From: Candidatus Rokuibacteriota bacterium | Lineage (GTDB): Bacteria; Methylomirabilota; Methylomirabilia; Rokubacteriales; CSP1-6 | Assembly: GCA_016200085.1 (NCBI GenBank) | Contig: JACQFL010000008.1 | Coordinates: 62,001 to 126,000, forward strand | DNA length: 64,000 nt | Direction of reading: 5' to 3' | Part shown: in pieces, positions 17,011-25,931 of the stretch | Layout of the letters: the number at the start of each line of letters is the position of its first letter | Position numbering within the stretch: the first letter of the stretch is position 1 | The notes under the pieces: model-generated | The model's database searches: none | The model's input: the letters and a program-made list of their open reading frames with translations, nothing else | What the model was told of the DNA's origin: nothing | Position numbers and translations under genes: made by a program

Positions 17011-18414
17011 ATGAGTGACGCGCTCACCTGGGGCTCCGCGCTCGAGCTGGCGGCGATGATCCGCGGCAAGCAGGTCTCGCCCGTCGAGGTCGCGGAGGCG
17101 CACCTCGCCCGCATCGAAGCCCTGAATCCCGCGCTCAACGCGTACTGCACCGTCACCGCCGACGTCGCGCGCCGCGCGGCGCGCGAGGCGGAGATCGCCG
17201 TGCAGAAGAACGAGCCCCTCGGGCCGCTGCACGGCGTGCCCGTGTCGATCAAGGACGCGATCTACACGCGCGGCATCCGTACCACCTGCGGCTCCCGGCT
17301 CTTCGCCGACTTCGTCCCCGAGGAGGATGCCATCGCCGTCGCGCGGCTGCGCGCGGCGGGCGCGGTGATCCTCGGCAAGACCATGACCTCCGAGCTTGGC
17401 CACATGGCGACCACTCGCAACGCGATGTTCGGGCCGACGCACAACCCGTGGCGCCGCGAGCGCACCGCCGGCGGCTCGAGCGGCGGCGCCGCGGCGGCGG
17501 TGGCCGCGGGGCTCGGTCCGCTCGCCCTCGGCACCGACGGGGGCGGCTCCGTCCGCATCCCGGCCTCGTTCTGCGGGGTGGTGGGCTTCAAGCCGTCGTA
17601 CGGGCGGGTGCCGCAGCATCCCGGGTTCCCCGGCTACGAGCACCTGCTCGTCACCGGCCCGCTGACGCGCACCGTGCGCGACGCGGCCGCGATGCTCGAC
17701 GTGATCGCGGGCGGCGACGACCGCGACCGCGTGTCGTTGCCGCGCGAGCCGGGCGCGTACCTCGAGGCGTGCGACGAGGACGTCAAGGGCCTGCACGTCG
17801 CCTGGAGCCCGGACCTCGGCTACGCCGCCGTGGATGCCGCCGTCCTCGCGCGGTGCGAGGATGCCGCGGCCGAGTTCGAGACCCTCGGCTGCCACGTCGA
17901 GGTGGTGAACCCGGCCTGGGAGGACATCGAGGAGTTGTTCCGGACCCTGGTGGCGGCCCAGTTCTACGCCCACTGGTCCGATCAGCTGCCCGCGGCCGAG
18001 GCGCAGATGGATCCCCTGCTCGTCAGGCTGATCCGCAAGGGCGGCAGCATCACGGCGCGCGAGTACGTCCTGGCCGAGGAGCGGGCCAAGGCGTACTGGA
18101 CCGAGGTGGTGACCTTCCTCTCGCGCTTCGACTTCCTGCTCACGCCCACGGTGGCGGTGCCGCCGTTTGCCGGCGAGAGGCCGCCGCACGAGGTCGCGGG
18201 CCGGGAGGTCTCCGTGCTGGGCTGGATGCCGTTCTGCTTTCCCTTCAACCTCACGGGGCAGCCGGCGGCCAGCGTGCCGGCCGGCTTCACCGACGACGGC
18301 CTGCCGGTCGGCCTGCAGATCGTCGGCCGCCGCCACGCCGATCGCGCCGTCCTCGCGGCGGCCGCGGCGTTCGAGGCGGCGCGCCCGTGGAGCGAGCGAC
18401 GCCCCACGCCGTGA
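17011..18414 (+). CDS. Amidase (amidase signature family)
   Basis: 467 residues; ATG at 17011. The Ser-cisSer-Lys catalytic machinery is complete: Lys in GVPVSIKDAIYT, the cis-Ser in the glycine/serine stretch GGSSGGAAAAVA, and the nucleophile Ser in TDGGGSVRIPASFCG. Length and the C-terminal GLPVGLQIVGRRHAD are typical of GatA-like and acylamide amidohydrolases. No gatB/gatC is near, so it is more likely a catabolic amidase hydrolysing amide bonds of small molecules than part of the Glu-tRNA amidotransferase. The DedA-like gene begins 7 bases downstream, so they are probably co-transcribed. Confidence 0.88.
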   Translation: MSDALTWGSALELAAMIRGKQVSPVEVAEAHLARIEALNPALNAYCTVTADVARRAAREAEIAVQKNEPLGPLHGVPVSIKDAIYTRGIRTTCGSRLFADFVPEEDAIAVARLRAAGAVILGKTMTSELGHMATTRNAMFGPTHNPWRRERTAGGSSGGAAAAVAAGLGPLALGTDGGGSVRIPASFCGVVGFKPSYGRVPQHPGFPGYEHLLVTGPLTRTVRDAAAMLDVIAGGDDRDRVSLPREPGAYLEACDEDVKGLHVAWSPDLGYAAVDAAVLARCEDAAAEFETLGCHVEVVNPAWEDIEELFRTLVAAQFYAHWSDQLPAAEAQMDPLLVRLIRKGGSITAREYVLAEERAKAYWTEVVTFLSRFDFLLTPTVAVPPFAGERPPHEVAGREVSVLGWMPFCFPFNLTGQPAASVPAGFTDDGLPVGLQIVGRRHADRAVLAAAAAFEAARPWSERRPTP

Positions 18415-18421
18415 GCGCGCC

Positions 18422-19198
18422 GTGAGCCCGCCGCGCCGGCGCCGCACGTATGGGGACGCCGCCCGCTGGGCGCTCATCGCCGCCCTGCTCGCCGCCTGCC
18501 TCATCTTCGTGGTCTGGCTCGTCGTCATGGACAAGCCCATCGTGCGTTACATGGTGCGCCTGTACGGCGACAAGGCCTTCCTCAAGGAGACCGTCCTGCA
18601 ATGGGGCTGGGCGGCGCCGCTCATCTTCATGGCGATCCAGGCGTTGCAGGTGATCATCTCGCCGATCCCGGGCGAGATCACCGGGCCGATGGGTGGCATC
18701 CTCTTCGGCACGCTCTGGGGCGTGATCTACTCGACGATCGGGCTGACCTTCGGCACGCTCTTCTGCTTCTGGGTCGGGCGCAAGTGGGGCGAGCCGCTCG
18801 TCAAGCCCTGGCTCAGCGAGCATCACTGGAACCGGCTGAACTTCATCCTGGAGGCCGAGGGCGCGATCATCTGCTTCATCCTCTATCTGATCCCGGGCTT
18901 CCCGAAGGACATCATCTCGTACCTGTTCGGCATCAGTCCCATGCCCTTCTGGCTGTTCGCGGTCGTCTCCACCGTCGGGCGGCTGCCCGGCACCTGGATC
19001 TCGTCGTACCTCGGCGCCCAGGTGGGCGAGCAGGAGTACATCTACGCCATCGCGTTCATGGCCCTGATGCTCGCGCTCTGCCTGCCGCTCTGGTACTACC
19101 GCGAGAAGATCCTGCGCCGCTTCCACAGGCCTGGCGCCGGGCGGGTCCATCAGCGCCGCCGGGAGAAAAGGCTTGACGGTCCTGCCGGTGGCGAGTAG
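18422..19198 (+). CDS. DedA/TVP38-TMEM64 (SNARE-associated, VTT) family membrane protein
   Basis: 258 residues from GTG. After an N-terminal helix (about 18-38) come GWAAPLIFMAIQALQVIISPIPGEITG and GGILFGTLWGVIYSTIGLTFGTLFCFWVGR, then ILYLIPGFPKDIISYLFG with the conserved Pro/Gly-rich re-entrant segment of the VTT domain. Such proteins act as lipid scramblases or flippases or in membrane homeostasis; the exact substrate here is unknown. The last codons overlap the candidate aroF promoter. Confidence 0.85.
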   Translation: MSPPRRRRTYGDAARWALIAALLAACLIFVVWLVVMDKPIVRYMVRLYGDKAFLKETVLQWGWAAPLIFMAIQALQVIISPIPGEITGPMGGILFGTLWGVIYSTIGLTFGTLFCFWVGRKWGEPLVKPWLSEHHWNRLNFILEAEGAIICFILYLIPGFPKDIISYLFGISPMPFWLFAVVSTVGRLPGTWISSYLGAQVGEQEYIYAIAFMALMLALCLPLWYYREKILRRFHRPGAGRVHQRRREKRLDGPAGGE

Positions 19199-19201
19199 CA
19201 T
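19173..19201 (+). promoter_or_regulatory. Candidate sigma-70 promoter for the aroF leader
   Basis: TTGACG (19173-19178), exactly 17 bases, TAGCAT (19196-19201). The expected start near 19208 gives a leader RNA of about 240 bases before aroF. The promoter lies within the last codons of the DedA-like gene. Confidence 0.65.
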
Positions 19202-19214
19202 ACTCGGCACGCTT

Positions 19215-19280
19215 ATGGGCAGCCACGCTCGGCCGTTCGGCGTCTTCTTTTACTTCGCCGAGGTCTGCCCAGGCGTTTGA
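19215..19280 (+). CDS. Phe/Tyr-rich leader peptide of the aroF attenuator
   Basis: An ATG-to-TGA frame of 21 codons in the aroF leader. Residues 8-14 read F-G-V-F-F-Y-F: four Phe and one Tyr in seven codons, including three of the four Phe plus Tyr within F11-F12-Y13-F14. This is the pattern of pheA/pheST-type leader peptides, in which ribosome stalling at Phe codons senses charged tRNA-Phe. It begins about 7 bases after the predicted transcript start, so translation would be nearly leaderless; no Shine-Dalgarno is present. The frame is too short for routine calling. The hairpins at 19293-19371 follow 12 bases after its stop. Confidence 0.65.
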   Translation: MGSHARPFGVFFYFAEVCPGV

Positions 19281-19292
19281 TCCCAGATCGAG

Positions 19293-19371
19293 CGCCGCGG
19301 GCGGACCGAGGCCCGCGGCGAGGCTCCTCCTCCAAGGCCGCGGGTCACGAGCCCGCGGCCGTTCGATTTTT
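19293..19371 (+). terminator. Attenuator: mutually exclusive hairpins ending in an intrinsic terminator
   Basis: Arm 1 (19293-19302, CGCCGCGGGC) pairs with arm 2 (19311-19320, GCCCGCGGCG) over 10 bases. Arm 3 (19336-19344, GGCCGCGGG) pairs with arm 4 (19352-19360, CCCGCGGCC) over 9 bases, followed by GTTCGATTTTT. Arm 2 is also complementary to arm 3, so a 2:3 antiterminator would disrupt the 3:4 terminator. The pieces match a 1:2 / 2:3 / 3:4 attenuator. The Phe codons lie about 40 bases upstream of arm 1, more than a stalled ribosome covers directly, so the exact coupling is unresolved. Confidence 0.6.
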
Positions 19372-19372
19372 G

Positions 19373-19411
19373 GGCTGGGGGGCCCCGAGATGGCCCCCAG
19401 ACCCCCCAACG
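19373..19411 (+). repeat. Dispersed palindromic repeat family 1, partial copy 4
   Basis: Hairpin 1 only: CTGGGGGGCCCCGAGATGG, then CCCCCAGACCCCCCAACG. It lies directly after the terminator-like hairpin in the aroF leader. Confidence 0.55.
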
Positions 19412-19451
19412 TGTGCGCGTCGGGTGAGTGGAGGAGGAGGGAGGAGTCACC

Positions 19452-20468
19452 GTGATCATCGTGCTGCGCTCGGGAGCCACCAGCGAGGAAGTCGACGACG
19501 TCTGTCGCCGGATCGAGGCGATGGGTTACAGGCCGCACACCATCCGCGGCGAGCTGCGCACCGTCATCGGCGCCGTCGGCGACGACCGGGGCAAGGAGCG
19601 GCTGCGCGCGCTCGAGTCGCTGGAGTGCGTCGAGAACGTCCAGCCGATCCTGCAGCCGTTCAAGCTGGCGAGCCGTGAGGTCAAGAGCGAGCCCACGATC
19701 GTCGAGGTCGACGGCATCGCGATCGGTGGCCGGCGGCTGGCCATCATGGCCGGGCCGTGCTCGGTGGAGTCGCGCGAGCAGATGTTCGAGGTCGCGGCCA
19801 AGGTCAAGGCGGCGGGCGCCAACGTCCTGCGCGGCGGCGCGTTCAAGCCGCGGACCTCGCCCTACGCCTTCCAGGGCCTCGAGGAGGAAGGCCTCAAGCT
19901 CCTGAAGGAGGCGAGCCGAGAGACCGGGCTGCCCGTGGTCACCGAGGTCATGGAGCCGGAGAAGGTCGACGTGGTCGCCGAGCACTCCGACATCCTCCAG
20001 ATCGGTGCGCGCAACGTGCAGAACTTCTCGCTCCTGCGCCGCGTCGCGGAGACGCGCAAGCCGGTGCTCCTCAAGCGCGGCATGTCGACGTCGATCCAGG
20101 AGTGGCTGCTGTCCGCCGAGTACGTGCTGAGCGGCGGCAACCCCAACGTCATCCTGTGCGAGCGGGGTATCCGGACGTTCGAGACCGCGACACGCTTCAC
20201 CCTCGACCTCAACGCGGTGCCCGTGCTCAAGCGGCTCACGCATCTGCCGGTCGTGGTCGATCCCTCGCACGGCACGGGCCACTGGGAGTACGTCGAGTCG
20301 ATGGCCATGGCGGCAATCGCGGCCGGCGCCGACGGCCTGATCATCGAGGTGCACCCGCGTCCGGCCGAAGCCCTGTCGGACGGACCGCAGTCGCTCAAGC
20401 CCGAGCGCTTCGCCCAGGTGATGGCGCGGGTCCGACGCGTGGCGTTGGCCCTGGACCGCGAGGCCTAA
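19452..20468 (+). CDS. aroF: 3-deoxy-7-phosphoheptulonate (DAHP) synthase
   Basis: 338 residues from a GTG with a strong GGAGG-rich site just upstream; an earlier in-frame GTG at 19428 lies within that site. It catalyses PEP plus erythrose 4-phosphate to DAHP, the first shikimate-pathway step. The N-terminal 70 residues are a ferredoxin-like regulatory domain ([17 protein letters not shown]), as in the Thermotoga-type I-beta enzymes of the same length. The barrel has [50 protein letters not shown] and [12 protein letters not shown], all conserved. The upstream leader peptide and terminator suggest control by aromatic amino acid supply. Confidence 0.95.
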   Translation: MIIVLRSGATSEEVDDVCRRIEAMGYRPHTIRGELRTVIGAVGDDRGKERLRALESLECVENVQPILQPFKLASREVKSEPTIVEVDGIAIGGRRLAIMAGPCSVESREQMFEVAAKVKAAGANVLRGGAFKPRTSPYAFQGLEEEGLKLLKEASRETGLPVVTEVMEPEKVDVVAEHSDILQIGARNVQNFSLLRRVAETRKPVLLKRGMSTSIQEWLLSAEYVLSGGNPNVILCERGIRTFETATRFTLDLNAVPVLKRLTHLPVVVDPSHGTGHWEYVESMAMAAIAAGADGLIIEVHPRPAEALSDGPQSLKPERFAQVMARVRRVALALDREA

Positions 20469-20506
20469 GGCCGCGTCCGGACTGGGGAACCGGGCCCTGG
20501 ACGTTC

Positions 20507-20512
20507 TATAAT
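20507..20512 (+). promoter_or_regulatory. Candidate -10 element upstream of the TonB-like gene
   Basis: A perfect TATAAT 11 bases before the start codon. No good -35 box is seen at the right distance, so initiation would give a very short leader. Confidence 0.35.
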
Positions 20513-20522
20513 CGACGCCAGC

Positions 20523-21470
20523 ATGCTCACGCGCGCCCGGGAAGTCTTCGCGCAGCGGCCGACGGTCACGCTGGGGGGCTCGGTCCTCGCGCACGTGCTG
20601 CTGCTGGTGGCGCTCTTCTGGACGCATGCCGGCGGCCAGGTGACTCCGATCAAGCGTGGGGAGCCCCTGTTCGTCGAGCTCCCCGATCTCAAGGAGCCTG
20701 CGCCTGCCGGCAATCCCGCCGCGCGCTCACCGGAGCCTGCGGCCCAGTCGGCGCCCCCGGCGCCGCCCGCCCGGCCGGCCCCCGCGCCTGCGAAGCAGAT
20801 CGCGAAGGCGCCGCCCCCGCCGCCGGCGCCCCGGGCCCGCCCGGCCCCGACGCCCAAGCCGAGCGCGCCCGAGACTCCACAGCCCTCGCCGGACCATGCA
20901 GCGGCCGACACGGCGAAGCCGACGGAGACCGCCCGCGGGGAGACATCGGCACCCCAGCATCCGCCGGCTCCGGACGGCGCGCCGAGCGAGCGGAGCCCGA
21001 GCCAGCACCAGGTGGCGCGGGCGACTCCGGGGGCGCCCGACATGCGCGCGGCGCTCCGGCGCGGCGGCGGCGCCGGGGGGCTCACCCAGGGCGGCCGCGG
21101 CGGGATCGAGGGCGAGCCGATCCCGCTCGAGACGAACGATCCCAAGTACGGCGAGTACTTCGAGCACCTGCGGCGGAGGATCAAGTCGAACTGGGGCTAC
21201 CCCTGCATCAAGCAGGCGAGCGGGGAATGCGAGTACAAGTCCGCCGAGGTCGTGGTGGAGTTCGGCATCGGACGACAAGGGGATCTCAAGTACGTCGACG
21301 TGGTCAAGTCGTCGGGCTTGCCGGTCTACGACGACTACGCAGTGAACGCGATCAAGCTCTCACCGATGTTTCGCCGCGTGCCTGAGGGCCTCGGCTATCC
21401 CTCCGGCCTGCCCATCGTCGCCATCTTCTCGTATCACGTCGAGACTTCACTACGGGGGATCCTGCGCTGA
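20523..21470 (+). CDS. TonB-family energy transducer (TonB C-terminal domain protein)
   Basis: 315 residues. An N-terminal transmembrane helix (about 17-34, TLGGSVLAHVLLLVALFWT) anchors the protein in the inner membrane. A Pro/Ala-rich periplasmic linker runs from about 55 to 165. The C-terminal 95 residues are a TonB_C-type domain (YFEHLRRRIKSNWGYP, VVVEFGIGRQGDLKYVDVVKSSG). It would couple proton-motive force to outer-membrane receptors or act in a Tol-like complex. Cys in YPCIKQASGECEYK could form a disulfide. No exbB/exbD is adjacent. Confidence 0.82.
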   Translation: MLTRAREVFAQRPTVTLGGSVLAHVLLLVALFWTHAGGQVTPIKRGEPLFVELPDLKEPAPAGNPAARSPEPAAQSAPPAPPARPAPAPAKQIAKAPPPPPAPRARPAPTPKPSAPETPQPSPDHAAADTAKPTETARGETSAPQHPPAPDGAPSERSPSQHQVARATPGAPDMRAALRRGGGAGGLTQGGRGGIEGEPIPLETNDPKYGEYFEHLRRRIKSNWGYPCIKQASGECEYKSAEVVVEFGIGRQGDLKYVDVVKSSGLPVYDDYAVNAIKLSPMFRRVPEGLGYPSGLPIVAIFSYHVETSLRGILR

Positions 21471-21497
21471 AAACCTTCGACTTCACGCCACGTTGGC

Positions 21498-21527
21498 TTG
21501 ACACCTCCGCGCGGGCGTGTGTAGCAT
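21498..21527 (+). promoter_or_regulatory. Candidate sigma-70 promoter for tRNA-Val
   Basis: TTGACA (21498-21503), 18-base spacer, TAGCAT (21522-21527), 17 bases before the tRNA. It may also serve thrS and the genes behind it. Confidence 0.65.
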
Positions 21528-21544
21528 GGGCGGTACTTTTGGAC

Positions 21545-21619
21545 AGGCTCGTAGCTCAGTGGGAGAGCGCCTCTCTGACGCAGAGGAGGTCGGCGGTTCG
21601 AAACCGCCCGAGCCTACCA
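21545..21619 (+). tRNA. tRNA-Val (anticodon GAC)
   Basis: 75 bases folding perfectly: acceptor AGGCTCG/CGAGCCT (7 pairs), D stem GCTC/GAGC, anticodon stem CCTCT/AGAGG with loop CTGACGC (GAC reads GUC/GUU Val codons), variable AGGTC, T stem GGCGG/CCGCC with loop TTCGAAA, discriminator A and an encoded CCA end. No mismatches in any stem. Confidence 0.96.
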
Positions 21620-21674
21620 TTCAATTCGCTGCTCAATTCCCTGCCGGCTACGGTCAGGTCGGTCGAAGAGGTTT

Positions 21675-23468
21675 ATGGCTGAAGTTTCGCCCGAAGAGCG
21701 TCACCTCCGGCTGATCGGCGAACTCGACTGCGACCCCACGCCGCTCGCCACGCTGCGCCACTCGACGTCCCACGTCATGGCCCAGGCGGTCAAGCGGCTG
21801 TTCCCCGGCGTGAAGGTGGCCATCGGCCCCGCGATCGACGACGGCTTCTACTACGACTTCGCGAAGGCCGAGCCGTTCACGCCCGAGGATCTCGTGAAGA
21901 TCGAGGCCGCGATGGCCGAGATCGTCGCCGCGAACCTGCCCTTCGAGCGGCAGGAGCTGGACCGCGCCGCGGCCATCGCCTTCTTCCGCGAGCGGGGCGA
22001 GCCGTACAAGGTCGAGATCCTCGAGGGCCTCGACGCGCCCCGGGTGTCGCTCTACCGGCAGGGCGACTTCATCGACCTGTGCCGCGGACCGCACGTGCGC
22101 TCCACCGGCGAGATCAAGGCCTTCAAGCTGCTCTCGTCCTCCGGCGCGTACTGGCGCGGCGACGAGCGCAACCCGATGCTCCAGCGGATCTACGGGACGG
22201 CCTGGCTCAGCCAGGAGGATCTCGACAAGCATTTGTGGCGCCTGGACGAGGCGAAGAAGCGCGACCACCGTAAGCTCGGCCGCGAGCTGGAGCTGTTCGT
22301 CTTCCACGACGTCGCCCCCGGCGCTCCGTTCTGGCTGCCCCGGGGCATGACGGTGTTCCGGCAGCTGGAGGCGTACTGGCGCGAGGTCCACGACGCCAAC
22401 GGTTACCTCGAGACCTCGACGCCGATCCTCGTCAACAAGAAGCTGTGGGAGCAATCCGGGCACTGGGACCACTACAGCGACAACATGTTCAAGCTCGAGG
22501 TCGAGGAGCAGACCTTCGGCCTCAAGCCCATGAACTGCCCGGAGTCGACGTTCGTCTACCGCCACGCGCTGCGCTCGTATCGCGACCTGCCGCTGCGCGT
22601 GGCCGAGATCGGCCGGCTGCACCGCAACGAGCGCTCCGGCACGCTCACGGGGCTGTTCCGCGTCCGGCAGGTCACCATGGACGACGCGCACATCTATTGC
22701 CGGCCCGACCAGGTGCAGGACGAGATCACGAGCGTGCTGGGGTTGATCCGGCAGTTCTACAAGCTGCTCAACCTGGAGCCCAGGTTCAAGCTCGCGACCC
22801 GGCCCGACGACTACATGGGCACGATCGAGATGTGGGACGGCGCCGAGCACGGGCTACACGAGGCCCTCAAGGCCAACGGGCTCGCCTACGAGCTCAAGCC
22901 GAAGGACGGCGCGTTCTACGGGCCCAAGATCGACATCCACGTCGAGGATGTGCTCGGGCGCGACTGGCAGATCGCCACGATCCAGCTCGACTACAACCTG
23001 CCCGAGCGCTTCCAGCTCGAGTACGTCGACGCCGACGGCCACGCCAAGCGCCCGGTGATGATCCACCGCGCGATCTTCGGGTCGTTCGAGCGCTTCATCG
23101 GCATGCTGACCGAGCACGTGGCCGGCGCCTTCCCGACGTGGCTGGCCCCGGTGCAGGCGCGGGTGCTGCCGGTGAGCCAGAAGCACGAGGACTACGCGCG
23201 CGCCGTGCACGCCCGCCTGCGCGCCGCCCGCGTCCGCGCCGAGCTCGACGACCGCAACGAGAAGCTCGGCTACCGCATCCGCGAGGCGCAGGTCCAGAAG
23301 GTCCCGTACATGATGATCGTCGGCCAGCAGGAGCGCGAGGCCGGCACCGTCAGCCTGCGCCACCGCAGCGGCGAGGAGCTGAAGGGCGTGCCCGTCGACC
23401 GCGTGCTCGCCGACCTCGCGCGCGAGATCTCCTCGCGCGCCTCCGACCTCACCGTGGGCCGCCCGTGA
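21675..23468 (+). CDS. thrS: Threonyl-tRNA synthetase lacking the N-terminal TGS domain
   Basis: 597 residues, about 45 fewer than the usual length. It charges tRNA-Thr. The editing domain begins near residue 28 (LRHSTSHVMAQAVKRLFPG) and includes DLCRGPHVRSTG. The class II core has PMNCPES, RNERSGTLTGLFRVRQVTMDDAH and the C-terminal HRAIFGSFERFIG. The anticodon-binding domain closes the protein. The roughly 60-residue TGS domain normally ahead of the editing domain is missing; the tRNA gene 55 bases upstream leaves no room for it. Start ATG at 21675, preceded by AGAGG. Confidence 0.95.
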   Translation: MAEVSPEERHLRLIGELDCDPTPLATLRHSTSHVMAQAVKRLFPGVKVAIGPAIDDGFYYDFAKAEPFTPEDLVKIEAAMAEIVAANLPFERQELDRAAAIAFFRERGEPYKVEILEGLDAPRVSLYRQGDFIDLCRGPHVRSTGEIKAFKLLSSSGAYWRGDERNPMLQRIYGTAWLSQEDLDKHLWRLDEAKKRDHRKLGRELELFVFHDVAPGAPFWLPRGMTVFRQLEAYWREVHDANGYLETSTPILVNKKLWEQSGHWDHYSDNMFKLEVEEQTFGLKPMNCPESTFVYRHALRSYRDLPLRVAEIGRLHRNERSGTLTGLFRVRQVTMDDAHIYCRPDQVQDEITSVLGLIRQFYKLLNLEPRFKLATRPDDYMGTIEMWDGAEHGLHEALKANGLAYELKPKDGAFYGPKIDIHVEDVLGRDWQIATIQLDYNLPERFQLEYVDADGHAKRPVMIHRAIFGSFERFIGMLTEHVAGAFPTWLAPVQARVLPVSQKHEDYARAVHARLRAARVRAELDDRNEKLGYRIREAQVQKVPYMMIVGQQEREAGTVSLRHRSGEELKGVPVDRVLADLAREISSRASDLTVGRP

Positions 23469-23563
23469 CCGGGCGCCCCGCCCTCCGCGCGCGCCGCGCG
23501 CGGGCGGCCACTTCCACCGTGCCCCGCGCGCGCCGCGCGCCGGGCTTCTGAGGAGCCACGCCT

Positions 23564-24091
23564 ATCAGTCAAGCCAGAGCCCCCGAGATCCGCATCAACG
23601 ACGCCATCCGCGTGCGCGAAGTGCGCGTGGTCAGCGAGACCGGCGAGCAGCTCGGCATCATGGCGATCCAGGACGCGATGGAGAACGCGCGCTCCAAGGA
23701 GCTCGACCTCGTGGAAGTGGCGCCCGAGGCGCAGCCCCCGGTCTGCCGCATCATGGACTTCGGCAAGTACAAGTACACGCAGGCCCGGCGGCAGAAAGAG
23801 GCGCGCAAGAAGCAGACGACCATCATGGTCAAGGAAGTGAAGATGGGCCCCAAGACGGAGCGCCACGACTTCGACTTCAAGGTCAAGCACGTGCGCCGCT
23901 TCCTCGACGAGGGCCACAAGGCCAAGGTGACCGTCCGCTTCAAGGGCCGCGAGATGGCGCACACCGAGCTCGGGTGGAAGATGCTCCAGAAGATGGTGGA
24001 GGCGGTCCAGGACATCGCGGTGGTGGAGAACAACCCCCGCATGGAAGGACGCATGCTCCACATCATGCTGAGCCCGAAAGCCCAGCACTAG
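23564..24091 (+). CDS. infC: Translation initiation factor IF-3, ATC start codon
   Basis: 175 residues. The start is ATC at 23564, 8 bases after AGGAG. An in-frame TGA at 23549 rules out earlier starts, and the first ATG/GTG (GTG at 23612) would remove the conserved ISQARAPEIRINDAIR N-terminus. AUU/AUC initiation is the classic infC autoregulatory device: IF-3 itself discriminates against the rare start. The N-domain (VCRIMDFGKYKY) and C-domain (VKEVKMGPKTERHDFDFK, VTVRFKGREMAH) are both complete. It binds the 30S subunit and controls initiator tRNA and start-codon selection. rpmI and rplT follow. Confidence 0.95.
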   Translation: MSQARAPEIRINDAIRVREVRVVSETGEQLGIMAIQDAMENARSKELDLVEVAPEAQPPVCRIMDFGKYKYTQARRQKEARKKQTTIMVKEVKMGPKTERHDFDFKVKHVRRFLDEGHKAKVTVRFKGREMAHTELGWKMLQKMVEAVQDIAVVENNPRMEGRMLHIMLSPKAQH

Positions 24092-24126
24092 ACGGGATCG
24101 TTCGATGAACGGGCAGGCGCGTGAGG

Positions 24127-24228
24127 CGAACGGGTGCGGCGGGGGGCAGCCCCGCTCCGCTCGCCACCCCCGCCCGGTGTGGGGTCCCCCGGCTCGCTTC
24201 GGGGGCTGCCCCCCGCCGCACCCGTTCG
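24127..24228 (+). promoter_or_regulatory. Long perfect inverted repeat between infC and rpmI
   Basis: The 27-base arm 24127-24153 (starts CGAACGGGTGCGGCGGGGGG) is perfectly complementary to 24202-24228, enclosing 48 bases. Outer segments GATCGTTC (24097-24104) and GAACGATC (24250-24257) are also complementary. The RNA would form a very stable hairpin about 40 bases before rpmI. L20-binding leader structures occur at this site in other bacteria, but this shape does not obviously copy a known one. It could equally be a palindromic repeat. Confidence 0.5.
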
Positions 24229-24299
24229 GTCACCGTTGGCGCGTTCGGGGAACGATCGAGGGGGCGCTTGGCGCGCTCCGCTGATACGAAAGGACGACC

Positions 24300-24497
24300 A
24301 TGCCGAAGATGAAGACGAAGAGGGGGGCGGCGAAGCGGCTGAAGAAGACGGGCACCGGCCGACTGAAGCGGGCCGGGGGCTGGAAACAGCACAAGCTCGA
24401 GGGCAAGCACCCCAAGCGCCGCCGGCGCCTCCGGAAGAACAAGATGGTCGCGAAAGCGGACGAGGCGCGGCTGAAGGTGCTCGTCCCGTATCTCTGA
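24300..24497 (+). CDS. rpmI: 50S ribosomal protein L35
   Basis: 65 residues, standard length. MPKMKTKRGAAKRLKKTGTG and the basic KHPKRRRRLRKNKMV segment are diagnostic. It begins 5 bases after AAAGGA, between infC and rplT in the conserved infC-rpmI-rplT order. The long inverted repeat upstream may regulate it together with rplT. Confidence 0.97.
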   Translation: MPKMKTKRGAAKRLKKTGTGRLKRAGGWKQHKLEGKHPKRRRRLRKNKMVAKADEARLKVLVPYL

Positions 24498-24538
24498 TCC
24501 GACGACTCTGATCTCACCACGCGGGGAGGAGCGAAGGC

Positions 24539-24895
24539 ATGCCACGGGCGAAGGGTGGACCGAAGACGCGCCAGCGGCGCAAGAAGGTGCTCAAGAAGGC
24601 GAAGGGCTACTTCGGCGGCCGGCGCAAGCTGTACCGGCCAGCGGCCGAGACGGTCCTGCGCGCGGGGGCCTTCGCGTACCGTGACCGCAAGCGGAAGAAG
24701 CGCCTCGCGCGCGGTCTCTGGATCGTGCGCATCAATGCCGCCTGCCGCGAGACGGGTCTCTCGTACTCGAAGTTCATGGCCGGCCTGAAGAAGGCCGGGG
24801 TGCTGCTCGATCGCAAGGTGCTCGCCGAACTCGCCGTGGACGATCCCACCGCGTTCGGCCGGCTCGCCGAGACCGCCCGGGCCCACGCCGGCTGA
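24539..24895 (+). CDS. rplT: 50S ribosomal protein L20
   Basis: 118 residues, standard length. It binds 23S rRNA early in assembly and in many bacteria represses its own operon. Recognised from [33 protein letters not shown] and [27 protein letters not shown] precedes the ATG. pheS begins 10 bases downstream. Confidence 0.97.
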   Translation: MPRAKGGPKTRQRRKKVLKKAKGYFGGRRKLYRPAAETVLRAGAFAYRDRKRKKRLARGLWIVRINAACRETGLSYSKFMAGLKKAGVLLDRKVLAELAVDDPTAFGRLAETARAHAG

Positions 24896-24905
24896 CGCGC
24901 CCGTC

Positions 24906-25927
<1,022 letters not shown>

Positions 25928-25931
<4 letters not shown>

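Noticed and set aside
21620-21674. T-box leader upstream of thrS
   Set aside because: Only 55 bases lie between the tRNA gene and thrS and no T-box sequence or specifier loop is seen.
24121-24511. Open frames across the infC-rpmI spacer
   Set aside because: They are translations of the long inverted repeat and of rpmI out of frame; no coding signal of their own.
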